A stretch of DNA of 64,000 nucleotides from Trichomonas vaginalis G3 (taxonomy: Eukaryota > Parabasalia > Trichomonadida > Trichomonadidae). This document shows, piece after piece, positions 1 to 8,034 of this stretch (the stretch's first letter is position 1; each line of letters starts with the position of its first letter). Below the pieces are notes generated by a model, which did no database searches, was not told the origin of the DNA, and saw only the letters and a list, made by a program, of their open reading frames with translations. The translations under genes and the position numbers were made by a program. Location of the stretch: the NCBI RefSeq assembly GCF_026262505.1, contig NC_067205.1, positions 8,866,001 through 8,930,000 on the forward strand. Reading direction: 5' to 3'.

Positions 1-860
1 AAAACAAAGTTGACTTAGACTTTGGTTTCTCAAACCTCAACACTGAAGTAAACTATTATTTCAATGCTGCTGGAGATGCTTGGGACCCAGTTAAGTTCAC
101 ATGCGAAAAGTTTGAATGCAAGAGAATAGAAAGCAGACTTGCAGTCTATATGTTGGACCCAGATATTTCAAATGCTTTAGCTGCCAAATATATTGCAGTT
201 CCACTTATGTTCCCTATACACCAAATATCTGTCAAAGACTTTGCAGGTGAAGTTGGAAACCAAAGTGCTGACCCAGGTGCAAGAACAGATATTGCTTTAA
301 CAACTGCAATGAAACATGCAGATACTATGTTTGTACTGTTCAGACGAACTATAAATGACTATTCTTGCTTCTACAACCCTGGTATTAAATACCATATAAA
401 CATAGATGGCAAATATTATCCAAGAGAAGAATATTCTACAGTTGAGGATATGAGGTCATACAACTTGACATTAGATGCTATGAACTTTAACAACAACTTC
501 ACAACAACCATTAACCCTGAAATGCAAAGTTCTATTATGCCATATGTGAAAGTATGGACTCATACAGGAGGTCAAAAAACTCAATATACAAATGGAGACC
601 GTTCAAACTTTTGGCTTGGCATTCCATTTGCTGACTCAGAAGACTTTATGGGTGGTATTTCAACTGTTGGTACAGTTCAAATACAATATACTGGTGACAG
701 AGACGGTCCAGATGAATTGAGAGCAAAGAAGTTTACAAAACCAATAGCACTTTTCACGGAAGATGCTCTTTTGAAGATTCGTTCGATGAAACCTGCTGGG
801 GCTCCTCAGATTGGCATAACGACAGCTTCCATCGAGCAGATTTTGGCAGCAGGTCAGTAA
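1..860 (+). CDS. Major capsid protein, C-terminal part (copy A)
   Basis: The reading frame enters at base 3 and gives the last 285 or so residues of the capsid protein that is complete at 45375-46982, without visible difference. The 5' part lies outside the window. Its 3' end overlaps, on the other strand, the last 107 bases of the small gene at 754-1173. Function is by identity with the copy C gene described there. Confidence 0.85.
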   Translation, partial: NKVDLDFGFSNLNTEVNYYFNAAGDAWDPVKFTCEKFECKRIESRLAVYMLDPDISNALAAKYIAVPLMFPIHQISVKDFAGEVGNQSADPGARTDIALTTAMKHADTMFVLFRRTINDYSCFYNPGIKYHINIDGKYYPREEYSTVEDMRSYNLTLDAMNFNNNFTTTINPEMQSSIMPYVKVWTHTGGQKTQYTNGDRSNFWLGIPFADSEDFMGGISTVGTVQIQYTGDRDGPDELRAKKFTKPIALFTEDALLKIRSMKPAGAPQIGITTASIEQILAAGQ

Positions 861-1173
861 GTTGTTCTTGAACTGACTTCTCTCCGTCAAATATTGACAG
901 TACGCCAGTTTTGACATAATATTGTAAGATAAACTTTCCTTTAGAAATATCGGTCAGTTTTGTTGTTATATTTTTGTCTGCTTCAAGAACTTTCACCATT
1001 TCAGTTATACCAACTTTCTTTGCTTTATGAAAATATTTTGGTTCAGCAAATATTGCTATTCTATAACATTTTCCATTGTTTGTATAAAGAACTATTCTGT
1101 CAATGAACTTGTATTGTTTGTGTGTGTAAACTTTGTTCTGCTTCAATTCGAAGAGATACTCAAATACGTCCAT
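754..1173 (-). CDS. Small hypothetical protein, 139 aa (copy A)
   Basis: I recognise no family. The protein is 139 residues, basic and beta-prone in its first 100 residues, with a polar Gln/Ser/Glu tail. The tail is read antisense to the end of the major capsid gene, a 107-bp tail-to-tail overlap. The start ATG at 1173 faces the start of the next plus-strand gene (1192), so the two share an 18-bp divergent promoter space. The open frame and the overlap recur at 46876-47295. That recurrence is weak support, since A and C are nearly identical. Confidence 0.55.
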   Translation of the reverse strand: MDVFEYLFELKQNKVYTHKQYKFIDRIVLYTNNGKCYRIAIFAEPKYFHKAKKVGITEMVKVLEADKNITTKLTDISKGKFILQYYVKTGVLSIFDGEKSVQEQLTDLLPKSARWKLSLCQSEEPQQVSSNESSKEHLP

Positions 1174-1191
1174 CTTTTTATTCTAAGTAAA

Positions 1192-1773
1192 ATGTCATTT
1201 CCGAAAAATAGAAGCGTAAGTGTTTCAAAAGGTTTAATGGCGATGGCAGATGTGAAGTTAAATTCACCAACTCAAACAAACAGTCAAAGTGTTGTTGTCA
1301 ATGTCAAAGAAAGAGATGTTGAAGTGGGGAAACCATACGAAGACGAAGATGGTATAACAATAGTTCCTGTAAAAGAACAACCAACATACCCTGAAGTTAG
1401 CAGAGACTTAAGTTCTGTTGCAGATATTCGAAACGACTACCAACAACTTAAAGACAAACTTAAAACTCAGGAGAAGATTTGTCAAGCTTTGGGTATAATG
1501 TTAAACTTGGTCGAACACAACCCTGTAAAAGTGAACTCATATGTCATCGCACCTCATGAAGTTTTGAAAGAACTATTGAAACTTTTGACAGAGGCAGACG
1601 ATATAAACATCAAAGAAATAGAACCCGACATTGCTTGCTGTGGTGTTTCATACAATGTCATTGACAAGATATACGTTATGAAAGGAGGTGAAACGTTGAA
1701 CTTAAAATATAGTTTCCCAGACGTCATAAAAATATTTGACGACCACAACATTTCATTAAAATTTACTTGCTAA
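1192..1773 (+). CDS. Hypothetical virion-block protein, 193 aa (copy A)
   Basis: No family is recognised. I chose the ATG at 1192 (MSFPKNRS) over an upstream in-frame ATG at 1027, because the upstream stretch is antisense to the gene at 754-1173 and reads as low-quality hydrophobic sequence. Residues 1-80 are polar and acidic and probably extended. Residues 80-193 look globular, with a short helical stretch (QQLKDKLKTQEKICQAL) and a Cys-Cys pair. It sits between the capsid gene and the next gene, which starts only 4 bases after its stop, so the two are likely expressed together. A second copy is at 47314-47895. Confidence 0.7.
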   Translation: MSFPKNRSVSVSKGLMAMADVKLNSPTQTNSQSVVVNVKERDVEVGKPYEDEDGITIVPVKEQPTYPEVSRDLSSVADIRNDYQQLKDKLKTQEKICQALGIMLNLVEHNPVKVNSYVIAPHEVLKELLKLLTEADDINIKEIEPDIACCGVSYNVIDKIYVMKGGETLNLKYSFPDVIKIFDDHNISLKFTC

Positions 1774-1777
1774 GTAA

Positions 1778-2566
1778 ATGGCAGAAGACATAGTGGTTTA
1801 TACTATTACGACTAAAAACCCTGAGTCATATAATTCTATAACAACAAACTTACAAAGTCCTCAAGGACGATATTGTAAACTAACCTTAAACACAATGACG
1901 ACTAAAGCCTGTTTTGCTCTTTTGACACCAGAAGACTTTATTGTTGTGAATGGTAAAAAATACTCCTTTGAAGATACTTACTCAGATATACCACCAACAG
2001 GTTTTGTTGACTTATTTAATACTTTACGTACGAGTGTAACATGTGCTGCAACTAGAGCAGGTTTCATTATGTTTGGATGTCCGACTGAGTTTACTATAAA
2101 CGATATGAGCTATAATACAAAACTTATTTCTGGTTTTTACTACCAACAGTTTCCTATAACAGGAAAAGGTGTCATACAAGGAATGTCTATTCCATTGACA
2201 TTAAGCACACCAATCTTATATATTGTTTCAAACTTAGGTTCAAAGTGTTATTCGAATGTCGACAGAAACTATTATGACCAAAAGATACTTATGCGTATAA
2301 ACAATACTTTCTCTGCTGGTTTGCCTATTGTTCATTCGAATGCAGAATTTTCAACCTTAGTGAACTCAAACACTTTGGCAAGTATAACGTTGACATTAGT
2401 TGACGCAAACTTTGTTCCTGTAAAACTTTTATGTCCTATGTATTTGTCAATGACGGCAGAAAGTTTCGAATTGGAAGATGCAACTGGTGAAAGTATTGTA
2501 TTACAAGAACAACTTCAACAACAAATAGCTCAAGAACAACAAATGGAACAACAAAGTCAAGAATAA
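1778..2566 (+). CDS. Candidate minor capsid (penton) protein, 262 aa (copy A)
   Basis: The protein is 262 residues. Residues 1-235 are rich in short alternating hydrophobic strands, Asn, Thr and Tyr, as in viral jelly-roll proteins. The end is a Gln/Glu tail (LQEQLQQQIAQEQQ). Polintons are known to encode a single jelly-roll penton-like protein next to the major capsid gene; size, position and composition fit that role, but no motif proves it. The start follows the previous stop by 4 bases, with CTAAGTAA directly before ATG, the same leader as at 1192. An identical copy is at 47900-48688. Confidence 0.6.
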   Translation: MAEDIVVYTITTKNPESYNSITTNLQSPQGRYCKLTLNTMTTKACFALLTPEDFIVVNGKKYSFEDTYSDIPPTGFVDLFNTLRTSVTCAATRAGFIMFGCPTEFTINDMSYNTKLISGFYYQQFPITGKGVIQGMSIPLTLSTPILYIVSNLGSKCYSNVDRNYYDQKILMRINNTFSAGLPIVHSNAEFSTLVNSNTLASITLTLVDANFVPVKLLCPMYLSMTAESFELEDATGESIVLQEQLQQQIAQEQQMEQQSQE

Positions 2567-2594
2567 AAATAATATTTTTTTTATTTTTATAAAA

Positions 2595-3830
2595 ATGTAC
2601 AGAATAGATGTTTCAGATTTTTATGACTTCCAAGCCTTCAGAAATATGTGTCCATTTAGAGACTATAACAAAGCAGTCGAGAATTTGAAACGTTTAGTCA
2701 TTTATGTCGACTCTGCCCCAGAATGTTATGTCATGAAAGAATGGGATGTTGTCTTTAACAAACCTAAAGCGACAATAGTTTCAGAACAAGAATGTAGACA
2801 GAAACTTAAGAAAATAAAAGTTGTACAAGTTGGAATGAAGATGTTAGATGCTTGGGATATCTTATTGTCAAAGTTAGAAGATTTTTCAGTTCGAGGTATA
2901 AAGTTCTATACACCTTCTCCAAACTTCTATTCTATCTTCACTGGATATAAATACGAACAAGTAGAATGGAAAGAAAATATTATAGAAGCTTGGTTAGACC
3001 ATGTCAAAGAAATTATATGCAATGGAAACGAAAAGGTTTATGAGTATATCTTATGTTGGTTTGCAAACATCTTACAACATCCAAGTGCTAAAAATGAAAC
3101 TGCTCTCATTATAATTGGAAAACAAGGAACAGGTAAGAATACTTTCTTTACAGATATTTTGTGCAAACTATTAGAAGGTTATTCGAACCCTAATATGACA
3201 AACTTAGAAAACATCTGTGGCAAGTTTAACTCCTCAATTGAGAATATGAAACTTATAGTTTGCAATGAACTTCAAAGTATAGATACAACAAAAGTTTTAA
3301 ACTCAGATGCTTTGAAGAGTCTTATAACAGATAAAGTTGGAGTTGTTGAAAGAAAGTATAAAGACTCAAGAGTTTGTGAGAATGTTGCAAACTTCATTAT
3401 GGTTTCAAACAATACTGTTCCGATGAAGTTAGAAAGTTCTGACAGAAGATATGTAGTTGTCAGAACGTCAGATTCTCATATGCAAGATACAGAATATTTT
3501 GACGACTTAGCAGAAACTTTGACATCTGACTTTTACAACCACTTGTTCTCATATTTCATGACATTAGATATTTCTAAGTTCAATCCAAGACAAATTCCAC
3601 ATACCGAAGAAAGACAAACATTGTTAGAAGCAAACAAGAGTGTATATGAACTGTTTATAGATGAGACTAACTTTGAGTGTTTAGATGAAAGGTCATTGTA
3701 CGATTCGTATAAACAATATTGTCAAGAATATGGTTATATGGCAGCGTCTAAACGAACATTCTTGGCAAATGTCAAAAGTCTTTTAGATGTTCAGAACGGC
3801 GTATATACAAAGAAAAATTTTTATGAGTAA
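2595..3830 (+). CDS. SF3/D5-type replicative helicase, 411 aa (copy A)
   Basis: The same protein as at 48717-49952, where it is described in full. This copy is open from ATG to stop. It lies after an AT-rich 28-base spacer and is followed by a 36-base AT-rich spacer before the next gene. Confidence 0.87.
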   Translation: MYRIDVSDFYDFQAFRNMCPFRDYNKAVENLKRLVIYVDSAPECYVMKEWDVVFNKPKATIVSEQECRQKLKKIKVVQVGMKMLDAWDILLSKLEDFSVRGIKFYTPSPNFYSIFTGYKYEQVEWKENIIEAWLDHVKEIICNGNEKVYEYILCWFANILQHPSAKNETALIIIGKQGTGKNTFFTDILCKLLEGYSNPNMTNLENICGKFNSSIENMKLIVCNELQSIDTTKVLNSDALKSLITDKVGVVERKYKDSRVCENVANFIMVSNNTVPMKLESSDRRYVVVRTSDSHMQDTEYFDDLAETLTSDFYNHLFSYFMTLDISKFNPRQIPHTEERQTLLEANKSVYELFIDETNFECLDERSLYDSYKQYCQEYGYMAASKRTFLANVKSLLDVQNGVYTKKNFYE

Positions 3831-3866
3831 ATTTTAAAAAAAATATTTTTTTATCCGATAGAAAAG

Positions 3867-4286
3867 ATGACGAAATATATTTCAGTCAACAAATATATGT
3901 CAGGACTTAAAGAAGAACTAGACCCATTCGCTTATTTGAATGTTTACTTCTACCATTTTGAAAAGTCTTCATTCAGCAAAGTTTGGAACATCGAACCAGT
4001 TAAGTTTGCTATTGTGACTAAAAATGGTGCGAAATTTGAAGACTTAGACATAGAAGGTTTGTTAGCAGTCAAAGAAAGTTTTGACAGAAGGTTCTCAAAC
4101 CTTAAAGAAGGCAAAGCATACAAACTTGTTATACCTTATGAACCAAAGAAAGCAGACGACTATGAATATTATGAGTCTAAGATAGTTGAAGTTCAAGGTA
4201 AATTGGGTAAAAAGATTTTAGAGTCTAAGCCAGTGTTTACTCCTAAAGAGGAAGAGAACATTGACATTGACCCAGAAATGTTCTAA
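3867..4286 (+). CDS. Small hypothetical protein, 139 aa (copy A)
   Basis: No family is recognised. The 139-residue protein is mixed alpha/beta and strongly charged. An aromatic N-terminal third (YLNVYFYHFEKSSF) is followed by a Lys/Glu-rich middle and an acidic end (EEENIDIDPEMF). It sits between the helicase and the Lys/Glu-rich gene read from the other strand, with only 16 bases between the two stops. Its place beside the helicase suggests a replication accessory protein, possibly a single-strand DNA-binding protein, but this is inference from neighbourhood only. The copy C version (from 49989) runs into an assembly gap, so this is the only complete clean copy here. Confidence 0.7.
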   Translation: MTKYISVNKYMSGLKEELDPFAYLNVYFYHFEKSSFSKVWNIEPVKFAIVTKNGAKFEDLDIEGLLAVKESFDRRFSNLKEGKAYKLVIPYEPKKADDYEYYESKIVEVQGKLGKKILESKPVFTPKEEENIDIDPEMF

Positions 4287-4302
4287 AAATAAAATTTTAT
4301 TT

Positions 4303-4785
4303 TTACATGTCAAATTTCTTTTTCTCTGGAACTGGTTCAGGTTCTTTTTTCTCTTCTTCTACTTTCTTTTCTTTCTTCTCTTCTACTTTTTTCTCTTTCT
4401 TTTCTTTCTTCTTCTTCTTCTTCTCTGGTGGAGTTATGTCAAACTTCTCAGAACCATATTTTTGTAAAAGGTCTTTGTCCTTTAATAGCTCTTCTATTCT
4501 GTTTTCTATTTCATCTTCAAGAACAGCGCATGTGTCTTCTTTGCATTCTAAGAACTTTTGTTGGACTTCATCTTTCCAATCGGTGTCATCTCTGTCAACA
4601 AGTCTGTCATTGACAAATTTTAAGACTGCTCTGCTTAATGTTTTATGGTTCTTGTCATATTCCCAGAAACAGAACTTTAGAACAAATTCACCTTTCTTGT
4701 TTACACTATGTAAGATTTTATGGTCGACAGATGTTTTGCTGTCAAAAAGCTTGTCTCGAATATAGATAGCGAAATCGCTAGACAT
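4303..4785 (-). CDS. Lys/Glu-rich hypothetical protein, 160 aa (copy A)
   Basis: Residues 1-115 look globular, with a hydrophobic and aromatic core (EFVLKFCFWEYDKN) and a helical acidic stretch. Residues 118-155 are an extreme low-complexity run of KKEKK and EEKK units, and the end is KKKFDM. I know no family. It is divergent from the packaging ATPase gene (start 4822), with a 36-bp AT-rich space that must hold both promoters. The low-complexity run explains the Ser/Phe-rich open frames on the opposite strand, which I treat as shadows. It also coincides with the assembly gap in copy C. Confidence 0.72.
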   Translation of the reverse strand: MSSDFAIYIRDKLFDSKTSVDHKILHSVNKKGEFVLKFCFWEYDKNHKTLSRAVLKFVNDRLVDRDDTDWKDEVQQKFLECKEDTCAVLEDEIENRIEELLKDKDLLQKYGSEKFDITPPEKKKKKKEKKEKKVEEKKEKKVEEEKKEPEPVPEKKKFDM

Positions 4786-4821
4786 TTTCTAAAAGATAAA
4801 AATTTTAATTTTTCTAAAAAT

Positions 4822-5697
4822 ATGTTAGAAAAAAAGTTTGCTGACATTGACAAGAAATTTGAGAATGTTTTAAACAAGAACAAGAGGAAGTTAGAAAATG
4901 CTCAGATAAAGCCTATACATGACAAGTTCTTATTTGCTCAGAATGGTATAACAGGTCTAATTGCACCACCTGGGTCGGGTAAGACTTTCACTTATCTTAA
5001 AATGGCTGCACAACAACAAGAACTAGATGAGAAGAACCCATTCTATGAGTTAGTTGTTATTTGTTCGACTTCTGGTCAATTTGACCAAACCGTCAATTCG
5101 TTCAAAGATATTATAAAGAAGTCTAAGTTAGTATGTATAAAGGATACTGAGTTGTTAGATTGGATAAAGAAGTACCAAAGAAGAGTTTTGAAGTATAATG
5201 CTATAAATGAGTATATAAATTCGAAGTTTAAAGACCCAAATGAGGAAATGCAGAGAATATTAGAGAAGAAACACTTCAGAAACAAACAGAAAGAGATAGA
5301 ATACATTTCGAAGAAATTGCAATCTTACGATTGGAAAACGTACCCTCATAGATGTCTTCTTATCTTAGATGACTTTGCTTCTCATCCTTTGTTAAAGAAC
5401 AGAGAACAAGATATGTGTCGAATTCTTAAGAAGCTCAGACACTTTAACATCTCAGTCGTAATATGTGTACAGACAGCAAAGAGTTTAAGTAAGGATGTTA
5501 AAAGAATACTTACTGACATTATACTTTTCCCCGGATTGTCCGAAGACGATTTCATGGAACTTATGAAAGAGTCCATGGCAGGTAAGTTTGACAGACATGA
5601 ACTATGGGAGAAGTACAAAGTCATACAAGACCCTCATACTTCTTTCAGAATTCATATCTACGCAAACAAAGTTCAAATTGTAAAAAGTCAAGCTTGA
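4822..5697 (+). CDS. A32-like genome-packaging ATPase, 291 aa (copy A)
   Basis: The same protein as at 50558-51433, described there. I chose ATG 4822 because an upstream in-frame ATG (4720) lies inside the divergent gene. The last codons and stop fall inside a 37-bp sequence that is repeated at 7286-7322, the flanking duplication of the nested 1.6-kb unit. Confidence 0.85.
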   Translation: MLEKKFADIDKKFENVLNKNKRKLENAQIKPIHDKFLFAQNGITGLIAPPGSGKTFTYLKMAAQQQELDEKNPFYELVVICSTSGQFDQTVNSFKDIIKKSKLVCIKDTELLDWIKKYQRRVLKYNAINEYINSKFKDPNEEMQRILEKKHFRNKQKEIEYISKKLQSYDWKTYPHRCLLILDDFASHPLLKNREQDMCRILKKLRHFNISVVICVQTAKSLSKDVKRILTDIILFPGLSEDDFMELMKESMAGKFDRHELWEKYKVIQDPHTSFRIHIYANKVQIVKSQA

Positions 5698-5779
5698 AAA
5701 ATAAATGGTTCATTTACTCTGCTTGTTTGAAGTTGTCAAAATACTCTGTTATTTTTCACGATTTTCATAGAGTTTTAGG

Positions 5780-5803
5780 CTAGACCGATAAAATCCGGTC
5801 TAG
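5780..5803. repeat. Short perfect stem-loop
   Basis: CTAGACCG at 5780-5787 pairs with CGGTCTAG at 5796-5803 around an 8-base loop. It lies between the ATPase stop and the inverted repeats. It could mark a transcript end or an element edge; the role is unknown. Confidence 0.5.
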
Positions 5804-5870
5804 AGAAATTTCACGATTTTCATACGGAATCTCTTCTCTCGGTTCTCCGAGGGAAGCAAGCATATGAGGA

Positions 5871-6066
5871 AATTCATGAAATTTCATACGGAATTCAGCA
5901 AAAATAATGTTTATGTTAGAATGTTAGATCTAACATGTTTTCTAACATGTTTTCTAACATGGTCTAAAACATACAAAATTCATGAAATTTCATACGGAAT
6001 TCAATAAAAATAATGTTTATGTTAGAATGTTAGATCTAACATGTTTTCTAACATGTTTTCTAACAT
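5871..6066 (+). repeat. Left pair of palindromic repeat units
   Basis: Two direct units, 5871-5976 and 5977-6066, share a CATGAAATTTCATACGG block followed by TAATGTTTATGTTAG and a perfect 16-bp palindrome, ATGTTAGATCTAACAT, at 5921-5936 and 6027-6042. TTTTCTAACATG steps follow each palindrome. They are the inverted counterpart of 7080-7282. The second unit ends 6 bases before the stop of the 313-residue gene. Confidence 0.85.
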
Positions 6067-6072
6067 AACTAT

Positions 6073-7014
6073 TTACAAGCGTTTTACATGGTATATGTTG
6101 CGATGGTTCATGACTCTAAACAATTTCGTAGCTTCTATTTCTTCTGTCAGTATGTCAAAAGTTTTAACGATACCGAAAGTTTCTTTATACTTCTTCTTGA
6201 CGTCAGATAGAAGGAAATCGTCAGCAGTTGGATAGTTTTTGTTCAGAAATTCTAACATGTTCATTTTATCTTCTGCTGGTTTTTCTGCTTCTTTCTTTAA
6301 ATCTGCATAGTCGTTTCGCATACGTTCTATCTCTTTGACGGAGTAGTTATATTTCCTCATTGCTGCTTTACATTTTGAACATTGCGGGTTCATTTTTGCG
6401 TTATATTCTGAAACCTTACCTGCTAAAACAACCAAGGCGTCAATGGTTTTCTTCATCTCGAACATAGCGGGTCTTATTTGTTCGTTCCATACCTTACCCC
6501 TACTATCTTTATCTCTTATTTCCCAAACACATTTTGCAACTAATGAAACAAAGTTGTCGTAGGTCTTAAATTCTTCGGATTTGTAAAGGTCAGAGATGTT
6601 CTTATATACCATGTCGCAATCTTTGTCCATAACCTTATGGTTGCAATGAAAACCAAGGAATTCATAATTTACCTTTCGTATGAACTTCTTTATTTCTACT
6701 GAGTCAGTTGCTTTGACTTCTATTTCGTCAAATTCGGGAATGGTTAGTTTTTGTTGTTGGATTTCAGGCAATTTGGGTAAATGGTCAATAATGTCCTGCA
6801 TTTCATAAAGATACTGTTCATTTGTTTCATCTTTCGCACTACAGTCTAAATTACTTGTTAAAAGTTCTTGCTTTATCTTCTGGATTTTTGTTTCGAAAGT
6901 ATATGAAGAAGGAATGAAGTTTTTCATCTCTACTAACATAGATGTTGGATTCATAACTAGCGAGTTTGGTGCTGTAGTTGTTTGAATTGTTGTTGTGCCG
7001 ATTGTTGAAATCAT
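6073..7014 (-). CDS. Hypothetical protein of nested unit, 313 aa (copy A)
   Basis: No family is recognised. Residues 1-25 are Thr/Ser-rich, and residues 30-140 are charged and helical. Around residues 130-145 there are Cys and His residues (GFHCNHKVMDKDC). Near residue 212 is a CSKCKAAM pair that could be half of a metal-binding site, followed by a coiled-coil-like stretch (KEIERMRNDYADLKKEAEK). The C-terminal 60 residues look like a small globular domain that starts FLNKNYPTADDF. It is the only gene inside the inverted repeats, so it may serve that unit rather than the Maverick. An identical copy is at 51809-52750. Confidence 0.72.
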   Translation of the reverse strand: MISTIGTTTIQTTTAPNSLVMNPTSMLVEMKNFIPSSYTFETKIQKIKQELLTSNLDCSAKDETNEQYLYEMQDIIDHLPKLPEIQQQKLTIPEFDEIEVKATDSVEIKKFIRKVNYEFLGFHCNHKVMDKDCDMVYKNISDLYKSEEFKTYDNFVSLVAKCVWEIRDKDSRGKVWNEQIRPAMFEMKKTIDALVVLAGKVSEYNAKMNPQCSKCKAAMRKYNYSVKEIERMRNDYADLKKEAEKPAEDKMNMLEFLNKNYPTADDFLLSDVKKKYKETFGIVKTFDILTEEIEATKLFRVMNHRNIYHVKRL

Positions 7015-7079
7015 GTCTTTTATACAAAATAAAAAAAATAAATAAAATAAAAAATAAAACTAATTTTATTTTTTATTTC

Positions 7080-7282
7080 GGGAAAATTCATGAAAATTCA
7101 AGAGTTTTAGACCATGTTAGAAAACGTGTTAGAAAACATGTTAGATCTAACATTCTAACATAAATTATATTTTTGGTGTAAATTTCATGAAAATTCAAGA
7201 GTTTTAGACCATGTTAGAAAACGTGTTAGAAAACATGTTAGATCTAACATTCTAACATAAACATTATTTTTGCTGAATTCAG
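7080..7282 (-). repeat. Right pair of palindromic repeat units
   Basis: Two units in inverted orientation to 5871-6066, with the palindrome ATGTTAGATCTAACAT at 7138-7153 and 7235-7250. Each carries GAGTTTTAGACCATGTTAG. The outermost unit ends at GCTGAATTCAGC, directly before the 37-bp duplicated segment. Confidence 0.85.
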
Positions 7283-7335
7283 CAACAAAATTCAAATTGT
7301 AAAAAGTCAAGCTTGAAAAATGTAAGTGTTTAGTC

Positions 7336-7515
7336 TTAGTAAGATGGTAGCTTCTTAAAGCAAATACCATTGCTGAGTTTTATGTACGTGAAGAGAAGTA
7401 CAATGAATTCAATTACGAGTACAATTGCAATGACAACTAAGGCAACTATTTTTGTCTTTTGCCAGCAAGGGTACTTCTTCTCTTCCAATGGTTCGGCAGA
7501 ACTATACTCACTCAT
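7336..7515 (-). CDS. Single-pass membrane microprotein, 59 aa (copy A)
   Basis: A short polar N-terminus (MSEYSSAEPLEEKKYPC) is followed by one strong transmembrane helix near residues 24-47 (IVALVVIAIVLVIEFIVLLF) and a short basic tail. I took the ATG at 7515; no better ATG lies upstream in frame. It is the first gene of the cargo island and is divergent from the gene at 7559. Function is unknown; small membrane proteins in such islands could act at host or particle membranes, which is inference. Second copy at 53072-53251. Confidence 0.6.
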   Translation of the reverse strand: MSEYSSAEPLEEKKYPCWQKTKIVALVVIAIVLVIEFIVLLFTYIKLSNGICFKKLPSY

Positions 7516-7558
7516 GAGAAATGCCAAAACGGTTTAATAGAAAAAGTGTTATTTTTTC

Positions 7559-7753
7559 ATGTCCGAAGACTCGAAGGTGCAACACTTCCAAAATACCGAC
7601 GAACTCAGAAGAGCAGCATGGCAGTATGTTCTTGACAACTTCTTTGAGTTCTCCAGGCACACCTTGGAAAATGCTGAAGAACTCCGACACAGAGAATTTG
7701 GAGAAATTGCACTCCAATACTACATTGACAAACAAAGGGTAAACAAAGGGTAA
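7559..7753 (+). CDS. Small helical protein, 64 aa (copy A)
   Basis: The 64-residue protein is charged and predicted helical (ELRRAAWQYVLDNFFEF, then HTLENAEELRHREFGEIAL). No family is known to me. Its last codons and stop lie inside three tandem copies of an 11-bp unit (7731-7763), so the C-terminus depends on repeat number. Second copy at 53295-53489. Confidence 0.6.
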   Translation: MSEDSKVQHFQNTDELRRAAWQYVLDNFFEFSRHTLENAEELRHREFGEIALQYYIDKQRVNKG

Positions 7754-7763
7754 ACAAAGGGTA
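7731..7763 (+). repeat. Three tandem 11-bp units
   Basis: AACAAAGGGTA is repeated three times exactly and covers the 3' end and stop of the 64-residue gene. The same array is at 53467-53499. Confidence 0.9.
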
Positions 7764-7805
7764 AAATAAGACTAAAAACTTAAGGTTTAAAAAAGTGACA
7801 TTTTT

Positions 7806-8006
7806 ATGAGCTCCGAGTCACCGAGAAAACTTGGTCAGATGTTAGCAGCTTACTTCCCTGAGGAGGATGGAAGCGTTACATACGTAAGGTTCAAAAACAA
7901 CGAACCTGGAATTGCGTACCAAATTCGCAATTACATGACCATGGAAGAGTACGAAAGGTTCCTACAAGAGAAACCAGCTCTAAACAACTCAGAAAAGAAA
8001 GAATAA
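7806..8006 (+). CDS. Small hypothetical protein, 66 aa (copy A)
   Basis: The 66-residue protein is acidic and compact (KLGQMLAAYFPEEDGSVTYV, then YMTMEEYERFLQEK). No family is recognised. The codons favour C and G at third positions more than in the capsid genes, as elsewhere in the cargo island. It converges with the Pro/Gln-rich gene at 8035-8607, with 28 bases between their stops. Second copy at 53542-53742. Confidence 0.6.
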   Translation: MSSESPRKLGQMLAAYFPEEDGSVTYVRFKNNEPGIAYQIRNYMTMEEYERFLQEKPALNNSEKKE

Positions 8007-8034
8007 AAAGTTTAACTCGTAATTGTTTATTTTT

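Larger units (their letters stand above)
5666..7322. mobile_element. Nested 1.6-kb unit with inverted repeats (copy A)
   Basis: A 37-bp sequence at 5666-5702 (the end of the ATPase gene) recurs at 7286-7322 in direct orientation with one mismatch. Between them lie two repeat units at 5871-6066, a minus-strand gene at 6073-7014, and the inverted counterparts of the repeats at 7080-7282. This is the layout of an insertion flanked by a target duplication, or of a segmental duplication that captured the ATPase tail. The same arrangement is in all three copies, so it predates their spread. No transposase is recognised in it. Confidence 0.65.

Noticed and set aside
4307-4765. Ser/Phe-rich open frames on the plus strand
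   Set aside because: They are the antisense of the Lys/Glu low-complexity gene at 4303-4785.
5871-7282. Long terminal repeats of a retroelement
   Set aside because: The repeats are inverted, not direct, and no reverse transcriptase or gag-like gene lies between them.
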